DNA of 64,000 bases from Saprospiraceae bacterium (GTDB lineage Bacteria; Bacteroidota; Bacteroidia; Chitinophagales; Saprospiraceae). Each line of letters starts with the position of its first letter. Within the stretch, counting starts at the first letter, position 1. Made by a program: the position numbers and the translations under genes. Under the pieces are notes generated by a model. It saw nothing but the letters and a program-made list of their open reading frames with translations, was not told where the DNA came from and searched no databases. The stretch is taken from the NCBI GenBank assembly GCA_016712145.1, contig JADJRO010000001.1:744001-808000 (forward strand), read 5' to 3'. Below are positions 1 through 8,391 of this stretch, piece after piece.

Positions 1-1
1 T

Positions 2-634
2 ATCGTTTATGGCTTGCTTTTATGGGCTGGGATGTATGCAAAGCAGAATGGATTTGAAGAAAAATACAGGTATTTCCTTGCTGGCATTTTTATAATTAGG
101 GAAGTCTATTTATTTGCCTATATCTTTCAAATGGGCCAATTTACAGTTCAAGATTCATTGCCCTTGCATTTATGTAATATCTCCTATATTTCACTGATTA
201 TCGTATTAATAAAACCCAATTATTTTTTGTTCGAGTTTATCTTGATGTTAGGGCTTGCAGGAGCCTTACAGAGTTTGATCACTCCAGAGTTAACACATGG
301 TTATTCGGACTATTTCTTCTTAGATTATTATTTCAGCCACAGTGCCATCATATTTGTGCCACTTTATGCACTAATCGTATTAAATATGAAACCTAGAGAT
401 CGCTCCTGGCTTCGTGTTTTTTGCTTTGGAAATCTGGTTTTAATTGCGGTTTATTGTCTCAACTTGTTGTTTAATTCCAATTACATTTATCTAATGGAGG
501 CTCCAAAAGCCAATAACCCCTTGATTTTACATCCATATCCTATGCATTTGATAGGTTTTGAAGTATTTGGGTTTTTACACATAGTATTTATATATTGGTT
601 AAGTCGAAAATATTTCATACCCAAAACAATTTAA
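2..634 (+). CDS. TIGR02206/YwaF-like integral membrane protein (5' partial)
   Basis: The reading frame is open to the left edge, so the true N-terminus lies outside the window; the first in-frame start-like codon inside is a TTG at 14. The protein is almost entirely hydrophobic, with about six membrane segments. The motif LPLHLCNIS near residue 50, the GALQSLITPEL segment and the C-terminal stretch NYIYLMEAPKANNPLI-HPYP match the TIGR02206 (YwaF) family of roughly 230-residue inner-membrane proteins, whose function is not established. The stop lies 10 bases before purB on the same strand, so the two may be co-transcribed. Family assignment is from recognition of these motifs. Confidence 0.75.
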   Translation: MVYGLLLWAGMYAKQNGFEEKYRYFLAGIFIIREVYLFAYIFQMGQFTVQDSLPLHLCNISYISLIIVLIKPNYFLFEFILMLGLAGALQSLITPELTHGYSDYFFLDYYFSHSAIIFVPLYALIVLNMKPRDRSWLRVFCFGNLVLIAVYCLNLLFNSNYIYLMEAPKANNPLILHPYPMHLIGFEVFGFLHIVFIYWLSRKYFIPKTI

Positions 635-644
635 ATTATTGTAA

Positions 645-1988
645 ATGCTACAAGCTATTTCTCCTTTGGATGGTCGATATGAAAACAAAATCAAAGATCT
701 TGTTGGGTATTTTTCAGAATTTGCTTTGATTCGATATCGGGTATTGGTTGAAATAGAATATTTCATTCATCTAAGTTCAACGCTTGATTCAAAATATCAA
801 TTAACCCCCGGTCAATGCATCCAACTAAGATCCTTATACGAAGATTTTACATTAGAACAAGCTGCACAAATTAAGAAAATTGAAACCACTACAAATCATG
901 ATGTTAAAGCAGTTGAGTATTTTATTAAAGATGCATGTGAATCATTTGGTCTTACTTCACAAATTGAATTGATTCATTTCGGATTGACCTCCCAGGACAT
1001 CAACAATACAGCCATTCCGATGTCCCTTCGTGACTTTACAGAACGGTTTTTCCTGGAAAAATTAAGAGGTTTAAAAGACCGTTTGGATGCAATGGCACAA
1101 ACGTGGAAACACGTGCCTATGCTTGCAAGGACCCATGGTCAGGCTGCAAGTCCCACAACAGTTGGCAAAGAACTAAAGGTCTTTTCAGAACGACTTGCAA
1201 AACAAATTAATACACTTTCTCAATTTGAATATTCTGGTAAATTTGGTGGCGCTACTGGAAATTTCAACGCGCACGTTGCAGCCTTCCCGTCAATTGACTG
1301 GGCCGCATGGGCTGATCTGTTTTTGAGCGAACAATTAAAATTAAAGCGCCAACAGCATACTACACAAATTGCCCATTATGATGAGCTAGCTGAATGGATG
1401 CAGCTATTGATTCGTATTAATTCAATCCTTCTTGATTTTTCAAGGGATATCTGGATGTATATTTCGATGGAATTTTTTGGGCAAAAAACAATAGAAGGAG
1501 AAATAGGATCTTCTGCTATGCCACATAAGGTAAATCCTATTGATTTTGAAAATGCCGAAGGTAATTTAGGGGTTTCCACTACCTTAGCATCCCATCTTGC
1601 CGAGAAACTGCCCGTTTCCAGATTGCAACGAGATCTTACAGACAGCACCGTTTTACGAAATATAGGCGTACCCATTGCTCATACATATATTGCAATTGAC
1701 TCCTTGCAAAAAGGCATCCATAAACTCGTTTTGAATGAATCCATTTTATTAGAGGAATTAAATGACAATTGGGTAATCCTGGCTGAAGCCATCCAAACCA
1801 TTTTGAGAAGAGAATCTTACAAAAATCCTTATGAAGCACTCAAAACTTTGACAAGAGGTAAACAAAAGCTAACTAAAGAGGATCTGCACAATTTTATTGA
1901 TCTATTGGATGTAACGGATTCAATAAAAACAGAATTGAAAGCATTAAGACCTGAAGCTTATACAGGAAATGCCGGCAAATTATTTTGA
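645..1988 (+). CDS. purB: adenylosuccinate lyase
   Basis: This enzyme catalyses two steps of purine synthesis: splitting SAICAR to AICAR plus fumarate, and adenylosuccinate to AMP plus fumarate. The 447-residue length and sequence fit the E. coli-type PurB subgroup. The TSQDINNT motif (about residues 109-116), the RTHGQAASPTT histidine region (about 160-170) and the fumarase/lyase signature SSAMPHKVNPIDFENAEGN (starting about 288) are all present. The gene follows the YwaF-like gene by 10 bases. Its 3' end overlaps the convergent small gene at 1980-2273 by 9 bases. purM lies just beyond on the opposite strand, so two purine-pathway genes are neighbours here. Confidence 0.95.
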   Translation: MLQAISPLDGRYENKIKDLVGYFSEFALIRYRVLVEIEYFIHLSSTLDSKYQLTPGQCIQLRSLYEDFTLEQAAQIKKIETTTNHDVKAVEYFIKDACESFGLTSQIELIHFGLTSQDINNTAIPMSLRDFTERFFLEKLRGLKDRLDAMAQTWKHVPMLARTHGQAASPTTVGKELKVFSERLAKQINTLSQFEYSGKFGGATGNFNAHVAAFPSIDWAAWADLFLSEQLKLKRQQHTTQIAHYDELAEWMQLLIRINSILLDFSRDIWMYISMEFFGQKTIEGEIGSSAMPHKVNPIDFENAEGNLGVSTTLASHLAEKLPVSRLQRDLTDSTVLRNIGVPIAHTYIAIDSLQKGIHKLVLNESILLEELNDNWVILAEAIQTILRRESYKNPYEALKTLTRGKQKLTKEDLHNFIDLLDVTDSIKTELKALRPEAYTGNAGKLF

Positions 1989-2273
1989 ATTTAAAATTGC
2001 ATAAATTCCCAACAATACAAATACGATCAATAGGATGATTATAGCCATTAAATAATTCTGATAACTTGACTTTTCTTCCTCTTGTTGTTGCTCCTTATTG
2101 GTTGGTTTTGTTTCGTTTTGACTCATCGTATTTGTATATAATTGAATGCGTTGATATTTTTTAAAATTTTCAGGATCAGCTGCCAACCAAGCTTCGATGT
2201 ATGCTTTTTCTGCTTCTGAACACTGGCTTTTTGCATAGTTCCACAAAAGTTCTTCTCCTGGTTCTATAGCCAT
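1980..2273 (-). CDS. hypothetical protein with C-terminal membrane anchor, anti-sigma-factor-like N-terminus
   Basis: The 97-residue protein has a short acidic N-terminal helical region (ELLWNYAKSQCSEAEKAYIEAWLAADPENFKKYQRI), a Gln/Glu-rich linker, and one transmembrane segment near residues 73-93 ending in a short basic tail. The N-terminal pattern resembles the head of Bacteroidota FecR/anti-sigma regulators, where a helical domain sits before a single membrane span. No sigma factor gene is adjacent, so that role is inference. It begins 5 bases after the purM stop on the same strand and is probably co-transcribed with purM; its 3' end overlaps purB by 9 bases. Confidence 0.6.
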   Translation of the reverse strand: MAIEPGEELLWNYAKSQCSEAEKAYIEAWLAADPENFKKYQRIQLYTNTMSQNETKPTNKEQQQEEEKSSYQNYLMAIIILLIVFVLLGIYAILNSK

Positions 2274-2278
2274 TTTAC

Positions 2279-3445
2279 TCAGTTGTATAAAAATTCGCCT
2301 AATTCTGATTGAATAAGTACTTCCGGCTGAGCTGCTTTTTCGACAAATCCAATAATTCGTGCTTCAATATTAAATTCAGCAGCCAATTTAATGAGTGCTT
2401 CGGCACTTGCTGCATTGCTGTAAACCTCCATTCGATGACCCATATTATAAACTTCATACATTTCTTGTGGACTACACAGGGATTGTGCACGAATCAATTC
2501 AAATACAGGTGGAATCCGGAATAAATTATTTTTTACAATTCGCAATGGATCGATAAATTTTTTAACTTTTGTTTGAGCGCCTCCTGTGCAATGTATAATA
2601 CCATGAATAGCGTCTCTGTGATTTTTAACAAAGGATCGCAAAAGTGGTAAATAGGTTCTTGTGGGGGAAAGCAATAAATCCCCTACCCGGTAAGAGGTAT
2701 TGCTGAAAACAAATTGATCGGACAATTTATAAGATCCTGTATAGATGTAGTCCTTCTCTGTTTGTGGAGCATAAGATTCTTCTGTCAATGAATAGTCTTT
2801 TTTGAGAACATCATGCCTGGCTGCTGTTAGGCCGTTTGATCCAATTCCACTATTATAATTGGATTCGTAAATTGATTGCCCAAATGATGCAAGTCCAACA
2901 ATTAAATCTCCGTCAGAAATCTGATTAATAACCAGATCTTTTTTTGGCAATCTTCCAAAAGCAGTTATACCTACATCGATGGTTCTGACAATATCTCCAA
3001 CATCAGCAGTCTCTCCTCCACCTGAATAAATTTGAATTCCAAAATCCTTCATTTTAGCAATAAACGATTCGGTACCCAATATAATGTGTTCAATGACTTT
3101 ACCTGGAATGAGGTGTTTGTTTCTACCAATTGTAGATGAAATAATGATATCATCAAAGCATCCGACGCAAGCCAGGTCATCCAAATTCATAACCAAGGCA
3201 TCTTGTGCAATTCGCTCCCATACACTAAAATCGTTGGATTCCTTCCAATCTAAATAAGCCAAACTAGTTTTGGTACCTGCAGTATCTGCATGAATAAAAT
3301 TGACAAAATCCAGGTCTGAACCTACATAATCAGGTAAAACTTTACAGAAAGCCCTCTCAAAAAGCCCTTTGTCTAAATTCCGGATTGCATGATGGACATC
3401 TTCCTTCCCAGCCGAGACCCCCAAAGATTGGTAGCGTTTTGACAT
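2279..3445 (-). CDS. purM: phosphoribosylformylglycinamidine cyclo-ligase (AIR synthase)
   Basis: PurM closes the imidazole ring of AIR in an ATP-dependent purine-synthesis step. The 388-residue form matches the longer Bacteroidota AIR synthases. Recognisable segments are YQSLGVSAGKEDVH at the N-terminus, HADTAGTKTSLAYLDW, QDALVMNLDDLACVG and SGGGETADVGDIVRT (metal/ATP site), GLASFGQSIYESNYNSGIGSNGLT, and IHCTGGAQTKV. I choose the ATG at 3445 because a TACCTTTG -7 box ends at 3454, only 8 bases upstream; the longer frame starting at 3505 would begin upstream of that promoter. This implies an almost leaderless mRNA. The small membrane protein follows after 5 bases. Confidence 0.9.
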   Translation of the reverse strand: MSKRYQSLGVSAGKEDVHHAIRNLDKGLFERAFCKVLPDYVGSDLDFVNFIHADTAGTKTSLAYLDWKESNDFSVWERIAQDALVMNLDDLACVGCFDDIIISSTIGRNKHLIPGKVIEHIILGTESFIAKMKDFGIQIYSGGGETADVGDIVRTIDVGITAFGRLPKKDLVINQISDGDLIVGLASFGQSIYESNYNSGIGSNGLTAARHDVLKKDYSLTEESYAPQTEKDYIYTGSYKLSDQFVFSNTSYRVGDLLLSPTRTYLPLLRSFVKNHRDAIHGIIHCTGGAQTKVKKFIDPLRIVKNNLFRIPPVFELIRAQSLCSPQEMYEVYNMGHRMEVYSNAASAEALIKLAAEFNIEARIIGFVEKAAQPEVLIQSELGEFLYN

Positions 3446-3453
3446 AATGTTGT

Positions 3454-3461
3454 CAAAGGTA
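3454..3461 (-). promoter_or_regulatory. -7 box of the purM promoter
   Basis: On the minus strand the box reads TACCTTTG, a perfect match to the Bacteroidota TAnnTTTG element. It ends 8 bases before the purM ATG, which supports the 3445 start and a leader of only a few bases. I see no convincing -33 TTG. Confidence 0.6.
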
Positions 3462-3643
3462 AAAGGAACTAAAGCCGCAACCAAATTCAACTCGAAAAAA
3501 TACAAAAAAAATCTTGTTATGTATTTGATTATCCATACCTTACGTATTAATCACTTGTGGAATTTTAAAAACTTTCTTTTAAATGAACGAAGCACTCTCA
3601 TGGATGTTAATTTTGTAATTAATTTAATACAAAGCCCCGTTGT

Positions 3644-4486
3644 ATGAATTTATACCCTATTGAGAAACTTTCAGGTTTAAACAGGGAATCCTTTAAAAAG
3701 AATTATTTGGATCCAATGAAACCAGTTGTATTCACAGATCTTATTAATGACTGGCCAGCGAAGGATTTGTGGACTTTTGAATATTTAAAAACTAATTACG
3801 GTCATTTAAAGGTACCTATTTACGATAGCAGTTTTAGTAAAGCTGGAAAAAATTATATGAGCTCAACGGGCACCATGAAATTTGGTGACTATCTGGATCT
3901 TATTCAGCGTGAACCTACCGAACTTCGAATATTTTTATGGAATATATTTAAGCAAGCACCAGAACTAGCCCAGCATATTAAAATCCCCAACATTATGAAT
4001 GGATTTTATAATGAATTCCCCTTTATGTTTTTTGGTGGCCAGGGTTCGTATACCAGAATTCATTATGATATCGATTGTTCCCATGTTTTTCTTACACAAC
4101 TTCAAAACAGGAAACGCGTATTGCTTTTTGATCAGGATCAATCTAAATATTTATACCACATTCCATATACGGTTGCTTGTTTAGTCAATCCCATTGAACT
4201 TGATGAGGAAAAATATCCCGGAATTAAACAATTAATAGGATATGAAACCATCCTTGAACATGGTGAAACCCTCTTTATACCTAGTATGTATTGGCATCAT
4301 ATTGAATATACAGACGGCGGCTTTTCCTTATCATTACGGGCTTCCAATTCAATCGGTTTAAAAGCAAAAGGGATTTACAATATTGCCCGACATTTCGCAA
4401 TAGACCGTGGGATGAATATGATATTGGGAAGCAGATGGATGGATATGAAAATCAAAATGGCAAAACGAAATGCACATCTTGCCTAA
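3644..4486 (+). CDS. cupin-like (JmjC-type) Fe(II)/2-oxoglutarate oxygenase family protein
   Basis: The 280-residue protein has the Cupin_8/JmjC-like fold signature: the N-terminal YLDPMKPVVFTDLINDWPA motif, the iron-binding HxD in RIHYDID (about residue 140) and the distal histidine in MYWHHIEY (about residue 217). These three residues are the usual metal triad of factor-inhibiting-HIF-like dioxygenases, so a hydroxylase acting on a protein or small molecule is plausible; the substrate cannot be read from the sequence. A TAATTTTG -7 box lies at 3608-3615. The gene is convergent with the aromatic-pathway gene and ends before a hairpin terminator at 4556. Confidence 0.8.
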   Translation: MNLYPIEKLSGLNRESFKKNYLDPMKPVVFTDLINDWPAKDLWTFEYLKTNYGHLKVPIYDSSFSKAGKNYMSSTGTMKFGDYLDLIQREPTELRIFLWNIFKQAPELAQHIKIPNIMNGFYNEFPFMFFGGQGSYTRIHYDIDCSHVFLTQLQNRKRVLLFDQDQSKYLYHIPYTVACLVNPIELDEEKYPGIKQLIGYETILEHGETLFIPSMYWHHIEYTDGGFSLSLRASNSIGLKAKGIYNIARHFAIDRGMNMILGSRWMDMKIKMAKRNAHLA

Positions 4487-4555
4487 AAGCTTGGCATGCA
4501 TTTTGAAAGTATAATTACAACGAAACCTATTAGTATCTGTTAAAACCAAATTGAG

Positions 4556-4583
4556 AATCCTTTCCAAATGGAGAGGATTTTTT
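4556..4583 (+). terminator. Rho-independent terminator after the cupin gene
   Basis: A 10-base stem, AATCCTTTCC paired with GGAGAGGATT (one G-U pair), with a 4-base AAAT loop, is followed directly by a run of T. It sits 70 bases after the cupin stop and abuts the convergent gene. Confidence 0.75.
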
Positions 4584-5655
4584 ATTTATTCATTTTTATA
4601 CTTTGATGTTGAATTGATTCGATATGGATGGCTTCAATTAATGAAAAAATAAATTCTTCACTTAGGTTCATCGTTTTACCAAATAACAGAAACCGCTCTA
4701 CAATCTCATCCCACCGATCCGGTTGAAAAATGGATATATTAATTTCTTTTTTATTTAGACCTATATGTTCCGCCAATGCCATTCGCTCAGAAAGTAAGAC
4801 TAAAATTTTTTCATCAATTAAATCAATTTCACTTCGAATTGATTTAATATTCTGATTGAATTTTGAATCAGTGGATTGGACGGATCTTAGAATTAATTTA
4901 GAGGCGATCTCCTTTTTGAAAAAAGCTGGAGTCACCTGTTGGTCTGAATCACTTAAAGCAATGGAAGGATTCGGATGAATTTCAACCATCAATCCATCAT
5001 AATTCAAATCCATTGCAATTTGAGCAATTTCCAACAAATTGTCAGGCTTTCCGCTTATATGGGAAATATCCGCCAAAAGCCGCAAATCTGGAAGACGCCG
5101 TTTTAACTCTATTGGAATTTGCCAACGAGGAATGTTCCTGTAAACCGAATTTCCGTAGAAACTAAAACCCCTATGGATTGCAGCAACTGATTTGATTCCC
5201 GCTTCTTGAATTCGTTCGATTGCACCTAACCATAAAAAAAGATCTGGATTGATTGGATTCTTTACGAATACAGTCATGGTGCTGCCTTTAAGGGCTTCAG
5301 CAATTTCTTGGACATAAAATGGATTAACCGTAGTGCGTGCACCAATCCATACTGCATCAAATCCAGCTTTAGAAACCAGCTCTACATGATGGGGTGTGGC
5401 TACTTCAGTACAAATCTTAAATCCATATGTTTTTTTAAGTTCAAGCATCCAATCAATGGCTTGTTCGCCAAATCCCTGAAAATGTCCCGGCCGGGTGCGT
5501 GGTTTCCAAATTCCTGCACGAACGTAATCAGGTTTAAACTCCAATAAATCTTTACCCAACTGTAAAAGTTGCTCCGGAGACTCCGCACTGCAGGGTCCTA
5601 AAATTAATAATTTAGAAACTTCCTTATCTGCACGATTCGAACTGTTAATATTCAT
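4582..5655 (-). CDS. bifunctional 3-deoxy-7-phosphoheptulonate synthase / chorismate mutase (AroQ class)
   Basis: The first two thirds is a type I DAHP synthase, the entry step of the shikimate pathway. Motifs include GPCSAES near the N-terminus, RAGIWKPRTRPGHFQGFGEQ, CTEVATPHHVE, WIGARTTVNPF, KNPINPDL, AAIHRGF, and ADISHISG. The last 85 or so residues are an AroQ-type chorismate mutase helix bundle (IRSEIDLIDEKILVLLSERM onward). This fusion is typical of Bacteroidota and couples pathway entry with commitment to Phe/Tyr. I use the ATG at 5655 (357 residues) rather than the frame opening at 5712 because a TACATTTG -7 box at 5667-5674 lies between them. The gene is divergent from the PIG-L gene. 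Confidence 0.92.
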   Translation of the reverse strand: MNINSSNRADKEVSKLLILGPCSAESPEQLLQLGKDLLEFKPDYVRAGIWKPRTRPGHFQGFGEQAIDWMLELKKTYGFKICTEVATPHHVELVSKAGFDAVWIGARTTVNPFYVQEIAEALKGSTMTVFVKNPINPDLFLWLGAIERIQEAGIKSVAAIHRGFSFYGNSVYRNIPRWQIPIELKRRLPDLRLLADISHISGKPDNLLEIAQIAMDLNYDGLMVEIHPNPSIALSDSDQQVTPAFFKKEIASKLILRSVQSTDSKFNQNIKSIRSEIDLIDEKILVLLSERMALAEHIGLNKKEINISIFQPDRWDEIVERFLLFGKTMNLSEEFIFSLIEAIHIESIQHQSIKMNK

Positions 5656-5666
5656 ACCTAAAACAA

Positions 5667-5674
5667 CAAATGTA
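5667..5674 (-). promoter_or_regulatory. -7 box of the DAHP synthase/chorismate mutase promoter
   Basis: The box reads TACATTTG on the minus strand and ends 11 bases before the ATG at 5655. It decides the start codon and predicts a leader of about 5 bases. Confidence 0.5.
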
Positions 5675-5762
5675 AATGAATTTTGATCGCTGGTTAACTC
5701 ATATATTCTCATCTTTGTGCTTCCATAATATTCACCCCAGATCCTTAAAATTATACCCGTTT

Positions 5763-8276
5763 ATGAGAAGAATCCTTACTAAATCCATTAAAATGAGTCA
5801 TTTAAAATGTCCCTTGCTGATCTTGGTTGTTTTCCTGCCATTTATTTCATTTGCTCAAAAATGTAAAACAAGTGCAGAGATTTTAGAGGGAATCAAGAAA
5901 TTAAATGTTTTAGGATCTGTATTATACATTGCTGCACACCCGGATGATGAAAATACACGTCTAATAAGTTTTTTATCTAAAGACATGAAATTAAATACTG
6001 CATATCTCTCACTAACACGTGGAGATGGCGGACAAAATCTTATTGGATCTGAATTGGATGAAAAATTAGGGGTTATTCGTACCAATGAATTGCTGGAAGC
6101 TCGCAAAATTGATGGTGGAATCCAATATTTTTCAAGGGCAAATGATTTTGGCTATTCAAAAAATGCAGAGGAAACTTTTACTATCTGGAATTATGATAGT
6201 GTATTATGCGATGTGATTCGTGTAATCCGTGAATTTAAACCTGACGTTATTATCAATCGTTTTGATCACAGAAGTAGCGGCAAAACGCATGGCCATCATA
6301 CAGCTTCAGCAATTTTAGGTTTGGAAGCAGCCAAATATGCAAATAGCCCACTATTTAAAATGGATGCTTTGAAAGGAACTGAGATGCACATTGTTTCCCG
6401 GACTTACTTTAATACCTCCTGGTTTTTCTTTGGAGGAAAAGAAAAATTCGATGCCATGGATAAATCTAATTTATACCATTTGGATGTCGGCTCGTATTTA
6501 CCTGCCTATGGATATTCAAACAATGAAATTGCTGCACAAAGCAGAAGCATGCATAAATCGCAAGGATTTGGTATAAACAGTAGCCGTGGCAGTCAACTTG
6601 AGTACTTCGAACGATTAGACCAACAGAAAGATAAATCCTATTCAAACCCCTTTGATGGCCTTGATTTAAGCTGGACGCGCATTAATGGAGGTGGCAATGT
6701 AAAACAGCAAATTGATTCGTTGATTCTTGACTATAACATCCAAAAACCTTGGTTGAGCATTCCACGACTCCAAAAAATACAAACATATATTGAAGATTTA
6801 CCTGAAAACTATTGGACAAAATTAAAATTACAGGAAGTGATTGGTTTGATCCTTGATTGTGCCGGTTTTTATGCTGAAGCAACGACGGATAAAAATATTA
6901 CAACATTGGGCGACACCTTATCCATTAATGCCGAATGCATTGTTCGGAATCCGATAGAGAGCCGCATCGTTAAATTTAGAATTTCTAATGGTTTAAAAGA
7001 TAGCTTGATACAATTTCAGTTGTCACCCAATCAAGCTTTGACCTGGAAGACTCGATGTGTTGTTTCTAATTCTATTGGCATAACCAGTCCATTTTGGTTG
7101 TGGAATGGAAGACACAGTGGCTATTACAAAGTCGATGCTCTGGAAAATTACAATCGTCCGCTTACAAAGCGCAATTTAACAGCCAGCTTTTATGTAGAAA
7201 TTTCAAACAAAACATATCAAGTAAATCGTGATATTATCTACAAGAATGACGATCCGGTTTTAGGCGAAGTGCGGCAGAATTTAGATATTTTACCAGGAAT
7301 CTGCATAAAATCAGCTGATTATCTCCTCATGCCGGAAAACAACCGCGCAATCATAAAACTTAAAGCAAAGGCATATGCCGACAATCAAAACGGTTCATTA
7401 AGTTTAAAGATACCAAATTGTATAAACGCTAATCCCTGGTCTCATCAATTTCAATTGGAAAAAAATGGAGATGAAAAAGAATTTGAATTTATAGTTGAAT
7501 TGGATACTAAATGCAAAGACCTTGTTGAAATTCCCATTTTGATTAACAATGCCGTTTCATTTACTCATGAAATTATAAAATACCCTCACATTCCCTGGCA
7601 GAATATTTTATTGCCAGCTACTGTAAAGTTGATCAATAAACCCATTGTCATCAATAAGAAAAAACGAATTGCATATATTGAGGGTGCCGGTGATTTTATC
7701 GATGAAGCATTAGAAAAAATGCATTATCCTGTAACAAAAATTAGTCCATCAATGCTAAAAGAGCTTCGGGTTGATCAATACAATGTTTTAATTTTCGGTA
7801 TCCGTGCGTTAAATACAAATCTTGATTTAAAAACCTGTAAAAACGATTTAATTCGTTACATGAATCAAGGTGGAAAAGTGATTTTTCAATACAATACGAC
7901 CGCTGAATTAATAACCGACGATTTTGCACCTGATACGCTTGGCATTTCCAGAGATCGTGTTACCGATGAATATGCTCAGGTGCGAATTCTGAATCCAAAT
8001 CATGCAATATTCAATCAATTTAATAAAATCAATTCAGACGATTTTGACAATTGGGTTCAAGAGCGCGGTTTATATTTTCCTGGAAAATACAGTACTGCTT
8101 ACGATGAATTGCTGTCAATGTCTGATCCAAATGAAAAAGAACTTCGATCAGGAATCTTAGTTAAAAAAGTTGGTAAAGGATACTTTGTATACAGCTCATT
8201 GGCATGGTTCAGACAACTAAAAGCCGGTGTGCCCGGAGCATATAGAATTTTCTCGAATTTAGTCAGTTTTGAGTGA
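5763..8276 (+). CDS. secreted PIG-L family deacetylase with C-terminal ThuA/GATase-like domain
   Basis: The 837-residue protein starts at ATG 5763 (an alternative ATG at 5793 gives a tighter signal peptide, MSHLKCPLLILVVFLPFISFAQ). The N-terminal domain carries the PIG-L/LmbE zinc motif AAHPDDE (about residues 57-63) and the second metal histidines in THGHHTA. These enzymes remove acetyl groups from GlcNAc-type sugars. A middle beta-rich region follows, and the last 200 residues resemble the large Bacteroidota secreted form with a flavodoxin/ThuA-like domain (VLIFGIRALN, GGKVIFQYNT). It heads a run with a microprotein and a Na+/solute symporter, which suggests processing and uptake of a sugar product. 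The substrate is unknown. Confidence 0.85.
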   Translation: MRRILTKSIKMSHLKCPLLILVVFLPFISFAQKCKTSAEILEGIKKLNVLGSVLYIAAHPDDENTRLISFLSKDMKLNTAYLSLTRGDGGQNLIGSELDEKLGVIRTNELLEARKIDGGIQYFSRANDFGYSKNAEETFTIWNYDSVLCDVIRVIREFKPDVIINRFDHRSSGKTHGHHTASAILGLEAAKYANSPLFKMDALKGTEMHIVSRTYFNTSWFFFGGKEKFDAMDKSNLYHLDVGSYLPAYGYSNNEIAAQSRSMHKSQGFGINSSRGSQLEYFERLDQQKDKSYSNPFDGLDLSWTRINGGGNVKQQIDSLILDYNIQKPWLSIPRLQKIQTYIEDLPENYWTKLKLQEVIGLILDCAGFYAEATTDKNITTLGDTLSINAECIVRNPIESRIVKFRISNGLKDSLIQFQLSPNQALTWKTRCVVSNSIGITSPFWLWNGRHSGYYKVDALENYNRPLTKRNLTASFYVEISNKTYQVNRDIIYKNDDPVLGEVRQNLDILPGICIKSADYLLMPENNRAIIKLKAKAYADNQNGSLSLKIPNCINANPWSHQFQLEKNGDEKEFEFIVELDTKCKDLVEIPILINNAVSFTHEIIKYPHIPWQNILLPATVKLINKPIVINKKKRIAYIEGAGDFIDEALEKMHYPVTKISPSMLKELRVDQYNVLIFGIRALNTNLDLKTCKNDLIRYMNQGGKVIFQYNTTAELITDDFAPDTLGISRDRVTDEYAQVRILNPNHAIFNQFNKINSDDFDNWVQERGLYFPGKYSTAYDELLSMSDPNEKELRSGILVKKVGKGYFVYSSLAWFRQLKAGVPGAYRIFSNLVSFE

Positions 8277-8277
8277 T

Positions 8278-8382
8278 ATGTCCAAAGAACCAAACTGGAA
8301 AAAACTATACATTCTAGTACTTGTTATGCTTGCATTTTACATAATAATGTTGGGAATTTTTAGTAAGCATTTTAAAATCTGA
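8278..8382 (+). CDS. 34-residue single-span membrane microprotein
   Basis: An ATG immediately after the PIG-L stop (one base between) opens a 34-codon frame ending in TGA at 8380-8382. The peptide starts MSKEPNWKKLYILVLVML, continues with a hydrophobic span of about 21 residues, and ends in a short basic tail (SKHFKI), so it would be inserted once in the inner membrane. The sodium symporter starts 9 bases later. I recall small membrane ORFs upstream of SSS-family symporters in other Bacteroidota, so a symporter-associated subunit is plausible, but that is inference from position. Confidence 0.6.
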   Translation: MSKEPNWKKLYILVLVMLAFYIIMLGIFSKHFKI

Positions 8383-8391
8383 TACAAATTA

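Noticed and set aside
1376..1675. Long open frame on the strand opposite purB
   Set aside because: It is fully contained in a conserved gene and has no recognisable protein features; similar antisense frames opposite clpC, rocD, queA and the giant T9SS gene were dismissed for the same reason.
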